This document shows, one piece after another, positions 1 through 4,604 of a stretch of DNA of 6,311 nucleotides. The stretch covers positions 1 to 6,311 of the forward strand of contig MFJJ01000039.1 in assembly GCA_001780895.1 (NCBI GenBank), in the 5' to 3' direction. How positions within the stretch are numbered: position 1 is the first letter of the stretch; each line of letters starts with the position of its first letter. Origin of the DNA: Candidatus Gottesmanbacteria bacterium RIFCSPHIGHO2_01_FULL_46_14. GTDB lineage: Bacteria > Patescibacteriota > Microgenomatia > UBA10105 > UBA927. The position numbers and the translations under genes were made by a program. Below the pieces are notes generated by a model that did not search any database, was not told where the DNA came from, and saw only the letters and a list, made by a program, of their open reading frames with translations.

Positions 1-3000
1 TGGCTCCGGTACTCCCGGTACTGCCGCTGGGACCCTGGACGCCGGTGGCTCCGGTTGACCCTGTTGCTCCGGTGGTTCCTGTTGAACCCGTGGGACCCTG
101 GACGCCGGTGGCTCCGGTAGAACCGGTTGAGCCTGTTGAACCAGATGATCCAGACGGTCCAATTGCTCCTGTTGCACCGGTTGATCCCGTTGGTCCAGCA
201 GCACCAGTGGCTCCGGTGGATCCCGTGATTCCAGTCGATCCCGTTGGTCCGGCAGCGCCAGTGGCTCCGGTGGATCCCGTGGTTCCTGTGGGACCTGCTT
301 CTCCCGTTGCTCCTGTTGACCCGGTTGGTCCTGCTTCTCCCGTTGCTCCTGTCGACCCGGTATTCCCTGTGCTCCCGGTCGGTCCTGCCTCACCGGTCGC
401 TCCGGTGGCCCCAGTGGTTCCTGTTGGACCTTGTTGTCCTGTAGCCCCTGTAGAACCGGTCGTTCCCGTACTCCCCGTCGGCCCTGCAGCTCCCGTTGCT
501 CCGGTAGATCCAGTTGTACCAGTCGATCCCGTCGGACCAGCGCTTCCTGTTGCTCCTGTGGAACCCGTTGCTCCGGTCGATCCGGCTTCGCCGGTAGCTC
601 CCGTTGAACCAGTTCCACCCGTCGGACCTGCAGCTCCAGCATTTCCTGTGGGTCCGGTCGAACCCGTCGGGCCGGCAACACCCGTGGCTCCGGTCGATCC
701 TGTGGTTCCCGTTGGTCCGGCAGCTCCCGTTGCGCCGGTTGTTCCCGTTGCGCCGGTTGTTCCCGTGGGTCCTGCTTGGCCACCTGTTCCGGTCGAACCC
801 GTTGAACCCGAAGGCCCTGCAGCTCCCGTTCCTCCCGTAGTTCCGGTCGAACCCGTTGAACCCGAAGGCCCTGCATTACCTACTATTCCTGTCGTACCGG
901 TTGCTCCTGTTGGCCCGGCAACACCCGTGGCTCCAGTCATACCCGTTGAGCCCGTCGATCCCGTTGGCCCAGCGCTTCCGGTTGCTCCCGTAGTTCCTGT
1001 TGATCCTGTGGCTCCTGTTGCCCCGGTAGAGCCGCTTGGTCCGGCAGCTCCAGTCCCTCCCGTTGCTCCTGTTGTCCCTGTGGGACCATTAACACCAGCA
1101 GCGCCTGACGCACCAGTCGGTCCAGTCGGTCCAGCTTGTCCCGTGGCTCCAGTGCTTCCCGTGCTTCCTGTACTTCCGGTAGACCCAGTCGATCCGGCAA
1201 CGCCTGTGGTTCCGGTACTTCCCGTTGACCCCGTCGGTCCTGCGTCACCAGTTGCGCCGGTCGCTCCGGAGGCTCCGGTTCCACCAGTGGGTCCGCCGAA
1301 TCCGGCTATTCCCGTTGTACCAGTCGCTCCCGTTGGTCCTTCAGATCCCGTTCCTCCGGTTGCCCCGGTAGAGCCAGTCGAACCCGATGGACCGGCAACT
1401 CCCGTTCCTCCGGTTGCCCCGGTAGAGCCGCTTGGTCCGGCAACACCCGTGGCTCCTGTCGATCCGCTCGGTCCTGCATCACCGGTTGATCCGGTTGTTC
1501 CCGTCGGTCCTGCTTGGCCGCCTGCTCCCGTTCCTCCCGTCGATCCCGTTGGCCCGGCAGATCCTGTGGCTCCGGTAGCACCAGAAGCTCCTGTCGATCC
1601 CGTTGGCCCGGCAGCACCCGTTGCCCCAGTCGTTCCCGTTGCGCCGCTTACTCCCGTCGGTCCCGCTTCACCAGAAGCTCCGGTTGATCCTGTCGGGCCG
1701 GCAGATCCAGTATTTCCTGTGGCTCCGGTCGATCCTGTTGGGCCTTGGACGCCTGTTGCGCCTGTACTCCCTGTCGATCCTGTCGGACCGGCTGCTCCCG
1801 TCGCCCCAGTTGTTCCCGTTGAACCAGTCGCCCCAGTTGTTCCTACAGAGCCGGTTGCTCCGGTACCCCCGGATAAAACAGAAATCCATTCTGATCCATT
1901 GCAGTAGTAATAAAGGCGATCTACTCCATCGTAATACATCATTCCAGATCTACTTGCGGTACATTCGCCGACGTACCCGCGGATATTGGGTCCAAGAGAA
2001 AGAGAGCCCGAGATTGTTGCGTTGCCTGCCAAATCAAACAGCATATTTTCTTGCAAAGAATTTCGATTAATGCCCAGTCCCTGATCGATAAACACGGTTT
2101 GATTAAAGTCAGCACTCCCATTGACTTCAAGCGATCCTGACACCCATTCAGACCCAAATATCTGAATATCGTCATTAAACTGAACGCGCCCGTTATTGAT
2201 CGTCGTATCATTTCGAATCGATGTGGGAATGTTGAGGTAGACGGGGGAGAGGGTGAGACTGCCAGCGCCTGAAATCGTTGCGGTATTTTTGAAGGTAATG
2301 CTATTGTCAAACGCAATTGAGTTGGTTGTATACGCTCCCAATTCGTCAACCAGGAGTTTGCCGTCAATGCTTGTATTGCCGCCCACATAGGTATTGCCGT
2401 TTCCGTCGATTTGAAAGTGTAAAAGATCTCCGGGGCCATTGGTAAATTTGAGAAAGTTATAGTCGGTATTTCTGTTGGCGATATTGGCGTAAATCACATT
2501 GCCGCTCGTTAAATTGGCATCGCGGATATCGATGATATTGCCCGTAGTCACTGCCGAGCGCACATTGACTTGCCCTTCGCCGTCCGGCGAGAGCGTAATA
2601 TTGCCGTTGGAAAGGGGAGCGGTTTGGATTACTATCTCTTGTCCTTGAATCTTAAACGTGCCATTTTCTGCAATAATTGCCGGATCTTGTGCAGAAAGAA
2701 CCAGGACGCCTTCGCTACTGACCATTGGTCCTGACCCGTTTGTATTTTGTGCTGCGGTGGCGATCCGAAGTCGTGGAGTAAACGCGTCGCCGTTTTCCTC
2801 TCTCATGCCTAAATACAACTCTTGTTCGCGGAAAAAAAGATCCTGGGGGATGAGCGTGTCGCCCTGCGTGCTGTCTCCTAACCGCGCGCTAAAGTCTCCG
2901 CTTTGGTCTGGGTTCAGCTGCCAGAGCTTACTCGACCAGACGGGTGTGCCGCCGGTTTGCGTGCGGTAGAGAGCAAACTGAATCGCGGTAGATTTGCTCA

Positions 3001-3403
3001 GCGGTTGGTTTTGTGCTCCCAGTATGGTCCCTTTGTAGAAAAGTATCCACGGTGATGCAGAAGCAACCGCGGTCAGATTGCTTTGGGTTGATTGTTGGGT
3101 AAGCGTAGGTTGAGCATCGTTGGTTTGGGCCAGTGAAAAAATTCTTCGGAAAACCTGTGATTGGCGGTTTACCAGAAGGATTGCTACGACAAGAATTGCT
3201 CCTACAGTCGTGACGCCCATCATCTTGAGAAAAGAAGATGGGCCCTTATTAGTATTAATATGACGCGAAGAGACTTCGTGAGGTTGTTGAAGCGCGAGAA
3301 ATTTCGAGAGCGCCGAGCGCTTTCGATTGATCGACGCTTTGGATAGGCCGGTACTCCCGAGACTATTGAGATAGTCGTCTACGTGGGTTTTATTCAGATC
3401 CAT
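1..3403 (-). CDS. Membrane-anchored collagen-like surface fibre protein (C-terminus beyond left edge)
   Basis: The frame is open from ATG at 3403 to the window edge, at least 1134 residues. Residues 1-40 are the second half of a tyrosine-recombinase core-binding domain (VDDYLNSL, then SKASINRKRSALSKF). Residues 61-79 form one membrane helix (MMGVTTVGAILVVAILLVN). Residues 117-213 resemble a beta domain often seen near the N-terminus of Patescibacteria surface proteins (FYKGTILGAQNQPLS, then LFFREQELYLGMREE). Residues 240-470 are Asn/Gly/Thr-rich and beta-like, similar in texture to phage-tail fibre shafts. Residues 475-510 hold the only two cysteines I found before the collagen part (C481, C501) around GMMYYDGVDRLYYYC, probably a disulfide-closed cap. 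From residue 512 every third residue is Gly. I infer N-terminus inside and fibre outside. No Shine-Dalgarno precedes the ATG, which overlaps the upstream gene, so the true start may be in that gene. A role in adhesion or cell contact is only a guess. Confidence 0.85.
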   Translation of the reverse strand, partial: MDLNKTHVDDYLNSLGSTGLSKASINRKRSALSKFLALQQPHEVSSRHINTNKGPSSFLKMMGVTTVGAILVVAILLVNRQSQVFRRIFSLAQTNDAQPTLTQQSTQSNLTAVASASPWILFYKGTILGAQNQPLSKSTAIQFALYRTQTGGTPVWSSKLWQLNPDQSGDFSARLGDSTQGDTLIPQDLFFREQELYLGMREENGDAFTPRLRIATAAQNTNGSGPMVSSEGVLVLSAQDPAIIAENGTFKIQGQEIVIQTAPLSNGNITLSPDGEGQVNVRSAVTTGNIIDIRDANLTSGNVIYANIANRNTDYNFLKFTNGPGDLLHFQIDGNGNTYVGGNTSIDGKLLVDELGAYTTNSIAFDNSITFKNTATISGAGSLTLSPVYLNIPTSIRNDTTINNGRVQFNDDIQIFGSEWVSGSLEVNGSADFNQTVFIDQGLGINRNSLQENMLFDLAGNATISGSLSLGPNIRGYVGECTASRSGMMYYDGVDRLYYYCNGSEWISVLSGGTGATGSVGTTGATGSTGTTGATGAAGPTGSTGSTGATGVQGPTGSTGATGNTGSAGPTGSTGASGEAGPTGVSGATGTTGATGAAGPTGSTGASGATGATGSAGPTGSTGGTGAGGQAGPTGTTGSTGDAGPSGSTGATGVAGPSGSTGATGGTGVAGPSGSTGSTGATGGTGSEGPTGATGTTGIAGFGGPTGGTGASGATGATGDAGPTGSTGSTGTTGVAGSTGSTGSTGSTGSTGATGQAGPTGPTGASGAAGVNGPTGTTGATGGTGAAGPSGSTGATGATGSTGTTGATGSAGPTGSTGSTGMTGATGVAGPTGATGTTGIVGNAGPSGSTGSTGTTGGTGAAGPSGSTGSTGTGGQAGPTGTTGATGTTGATGAAGPTGTTGSTGATGVAGPTGSTGPTGNAGAAGPTGGTGSTGATGEAGSTGATGSTGATGSAGPTGSTGTTGSTGATGAAGPTGSTGTTGSTGATGQQGPTGTTGATGATGEAGPTGSTGNTGSTGATGEAGPTGSTGATGEAGPTGTTGSTGATGAAGPTGSTGITGSTGATGAAGPTGSTGATGAIGPSGSSGSTGSTGSTGATGVQGPTGSTGTTGATGSTGATGVQGPSGSTGSTGA
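725..766 (-). repeat. 18-bp perfect tandem repeat in the collagen region
   Basis: Two identical 18-bp units lie at 725-742 and 743-760, followed by the first six bases of a third. Each unit encodes two Gly-X-Y triplets, so copy-number change keeps the frame. The perfect identity contrasts with the synonymous divergence of neighbouring units and suggests a recent slippage duplication. Confidence 0.85.
786..875 (-). repeat. 36-bp perfect direct repeat with 54-bp period
   Basis: Identical 36-bp stretches lie at 786-821 and 840-875. The 54-bp offset equals six Gly-X-Y triplets (18 residues), so the duplication is frame-neutral. The sequence between and beyond the copies has diverged. A second pair with the same offset is at 1346-1429. 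Confidence 0.85.
1346..1429 (-). repeat. 30-bp perfect direct repeat with 54-bp period
   Basis: Identical 30-bp stretches lie at 1346-1375 and 1400-1429, again offset by 54 bp. This independent pair with the same six-triplet period suggests that the fibre grows or shrinks in 18-residue steps by recombination or slippage. Confidence 0.85.
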
Positions 3404-3416
3404 AGGCAGTGTGTTT
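3390..3416 (-). other. Gene overlap and probable +1 frameshift site
   Basis: The upstream gene stops at 3390-3392 (TAA) and the fibre gene's ATG is at 3401-3403, a 14-bp overlap in different frames. Joining upstream ...VRQFLRW to downstream DLNKTHVDDYLNSLG rebuilds a normal core-binding domain, parallel to the intact copy upstream. The change of frame must therefore fall after the Trp codon at 3417-3419. Dropping one A of the AAA codon at 3414-3416 would fuse the frames. No ribosome-binding site precedes the internal ATG. Possible causes are a sequence error, a real mutation, programmed +1 slippage, or stop-restart translation. Confidence 0.6.
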
Positions 3417-3929
3417 CCAACGCAAAAATTGTCGTACGTCACTGAGATAATTTTTTATTGTTGCTTTTCCGATCTGCTGGTTTTTTAGGTGTTCTTCGAA
3501 TTGTTTGAGTAGGGCGATATGTGTGGATGGCCCGTCGGGATGGCCCATTTTAATATTAGCAATCCCTTCCATCGGGTGATAAGAGAGCCAGGTCATTTCG
3601 AGGGCGCAGTTGAAGAAGATGCGAAGGCTCGAGAGCCGGCGATTGATGGTTGCTGTCGAAATTTTCTGTTGAAGCTGATACTGAAGGTAGTCATTGATGT
3701 GATTTGGCAAGAGAGCTTGTAAGAGCAGTCCGGGATGATTGTTTTGTTGATTGATACTTGGAGACGTTGCGGCAATAAACCAGGAAATAAAGGCAGCAAC
3801 ATCTGACCAGTAATTTTTCTGTGTTTTGCGGGAAGCTCCCTGTGCGGTTAAAAAGGAAAAAAAGGCAGGTTTGAGAATGTCTTGATAGATCGGGACATTA
3901 GACTCATTAACTCCGAATAATTTCTGCAT
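3390..3929 (-). CDS. Tyrosine-recombinase core-binding (SAM-like) domain protein without catalytic domain
   Basis: The product is 179 residues if it starts at ATG 3929 (MQKLFGVNES). That start lies where a leaderless transcript from the promoter at 3937-3965 would begin. An in-frame TTG at 3965 exists, but it is part of the -35 box. Residues 15-126 match the N-terminal core-binding fold of XerC/XerD-type integrases: first helices with SRKTQKNYWSDVAAFISWF, then HINDYLQYQ, then STATINRRLSSLRIFFNCA. Residues 138-172 begin a second copy (FEEHLKNQQIGKATIKNY, then LSDVRQFLRW) that stops halfway. Its second half is encoded at the start of the overlapping gene. No Arg-His-Arg-Tyr catalytic domain exists in this gene or the next, so no recombination activity is expected. 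In the parent family the fold clamps DNA. Here it may bind DNA or serve as a protein-interaction module. It could also be the broken 5' part of one longer fibre gene. Confidence 0.72.
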   Translation of the reverse strand: MQKLFGVNESNVPIYQDILKPAFFSFLTAQGASRKTQKNYWSDVAAFISWFIAATSPSINQQNNHPGLLLQALLPNHINDYLQYQLQQKISTATINRRLSSLRIFFNCALEMTWLSYHPMEGIANIKMGHPDGPSTHIALLKQFEEHLKNQQIGKATIKNYLSDVRQFLRWKHTAYGSE

Positions 3930-3936
3930 ATATTCC

Positions 3937-3965
3937 ATTAAGACTAATAATAATAATACTGTCAA
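3937..3965 (-). promoter_or_regulatory. Sigma70-like promoter for the recombinase-domain/fibre genes
   Basis: On the minus strand a perfect -35 box TTGACA (3965-3960) is followed by a 17-bp spacer and a -10 box CTTAAT (3942-3937, four of six consensus bases). Transcription would begin about 3931-3929, on the ATG of the gene at 3929, which gives a leaderless or nearly leaderless mRNA. No Shine-Dalgarno is present. The spacer consists largely of a TAT trinucleotide run. Confidence 0.5.
3945..3958 (-). repeat. TAT trinucleotide microsatellite inside the promoter spacer
   Basis: Four TAT units plus TA sit between the -35 and -10 boxes. Gain or loss of one unit would change the 17-bp spacer to 20 or 14 bp, both poor for sigma70-type RNA polymerase. 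Confidence 0.6.
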
Positions 3966-4037
3966 GGGGCAGTTGATGTAGTTGAGTCCTAGAAAGATCG
4001 AGGAGATAAAAAGGGGAATTATGAGTTCTATTTTGAT

Positions 4038-4110
4038 AATGATGTTATTTCACGAATTACCGCATATCGTTACTTAGCTTCATTTTATAGAATCAAAATA
4101 TAACATCATT
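4038..4110. repeat. 11-bp inverted repeat spanning 73 bp
   Basis: AATGATGTTAT at 4038-4048 is the exact reverse complement of ATAACATCATT at 4100-4110, with a 51-bp loop. The right arm overlaps the 24-bp palindrome, so its ATCATT can pair with either of two AATGAT copies (4038-4043 or 4123-4128). The arms could be a protein-binding site, alternative RNA folds, or the remnant of a small mobile element. Confidence 0.65.
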
Positions 4111-4128
4111 CAATATATATTGAATGAT
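4105..4128. repeat. Perfect 24-bp AT-rich palindrome
   Basis: ATCATTCAATAT at 4105-4116 is followed directly by its exact reverse complement at 4117-4128, with no loop. Perfect symmetry suggests a dimeric regulator's operator or a cruciform-forming site. It lies about 140 bp upstream of the minus-strand promoter and about 440 bp upstream of the leuS promoter. No T-run follows on either side, so it is not an obvious intrinsic terminator. Confidence 0.75.
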
Positions 4129-4567
4129 ATAGTGCGATTTACTCACATAGCGAACAATGCCAAATAAATAGCCGCATTCGGGATTCGGTAATTATGCGGA
4201 TTGATAGAAAAGGCTATGAAGGTGATTAGGCTTGTAGTAATGATATGTGCTACCTATAGTATTAGTAGCGACGCGAACGTCGAGGAACAGATAACTATTT
4301 CTTCGTTCTGGATATTTTTTATTAGCAAGAGGCTCAGGAATCAATTGGCAGTTATAGCATGTGAATGCTAATTTTAAAAAAGAACGGTAAATCAAGCCGA
4401 AAGAGAGAACTTTTTTATATTGGTTATAAAAAATAATACGCAACAGAACTATGAAAGAGATCCAAAATAAAATATTGAGGAGAGAGGATTTGGCAACAAG
4501 GCCCCTCTTTTTAGAAATATCCGCGCGTTCTGTTGTCTTAGAGTCATACAAAAAGCAAAACAAATGG

Positions 4568-4597
4568 TTGACTGCTAAAACTCGTTTTGGGTATACT
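4568..4597 (+). promoter_or_regulatory. Sigma70-like promoter of leuS giving a leaderless transcript
   Basis: A -35 box TTGACT (4568-4573) and a -10 box TATACT (4592-4597) are separated by 18 bp. The expected start point, six to eight bases after the -10 box, is 4603-4605. The leuS ATG is at 4605. No Shine-Dalgarno is present, so translation probably begins at the 5' end of the mRNA. Confidence 0.65.
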
Positions 4598-4604
4598 TAG
4601 CACA

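Larger units (their letters stand above)
1..1870 (-). repeat. Collagen-like Gly-X-Y repeat region, about 207 triplets
   Basis: Read on the minus strand, glycine codons occur at every third codon from 1870 to the left edge with no interruption that I can find. The Y position is mostly Thr. The X position is mostly Ala, Ser, Pro or Val (GAT, GST, GPT, GTT). Charged residues are rare. A GPAGPTG-type motif returns every 12-18 residues and gives a looser modular structure. Thr-rich Y positions resemble Bacillus BclA-type bacterial collagens, where they can carry glycans. Bacteria generally lack proline hydroxylation, so such Thr residues may help to stabilise the triple helix. Codons are scrambled synonymously between most units, which argues for long-term selection on the protein pattern. 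Confidence 0.93.
3966..4567. other. AT-rich divergent intergenic region without a convincing gene
   Basis: About 600 bp lie between the two promoters. The stretch holds the inverted repeat at 4038-4110, the palindrome at 4105-4128, and two small dyads. One dyad is CCGCAT at 4172-4177 with ATGCGG at 4194-4199. The other is CGACG-CGAA-CGTCG at 4269-4282. A minus-strand open frame at 4192-4563 has a hydrophobic stretch but only a TTG start, no ribosome-binding site and no recognisable family. No tRNA or terminator with a U-tract was seen. Confidence 0.6.

Noticed and set aside
1..1870. CRISPR or minisatellite array
   Set aside because: The short periodicity is the 9-bp Gly-X-Y coding period, with no constant repeat and unique spacer pattern.
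45..1907. A 620-codon plus-strand open frame encoding Pro-Val-rich repeats
   Set aside because: It is the exact antisense of the Gly-X-Thr repeats (GGN-NNN-ACN reads back as Pro-Val). Its period, composition and end coincide with the collagen region, and the minus frame continues into recognisable domains.
3390..3929. An active site-specific integrase with a nearby attachment site
   Set aside because: The catalytic Arg-His-Arg-Tyr domain is absent from this gene and from the following frame, and no tRNA or attachment-like duplication was seen.
4054..4067. A 14-bp match between the spacer and leuS at 5149-5162
   Set aside because: In leuS it encodes the conserved FRITAYAE segment. A single 14-bp match in a 6-kb window is compatible with chance.
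4192..4563. A 124-codon minus-strand open frame with a hydrophobic segment
   Set aside because: It has only a TTG start, no ribosome-binding site or promoter facing it, and no recognisable family or motif. Chance or a decayed gene cannot be excluded.
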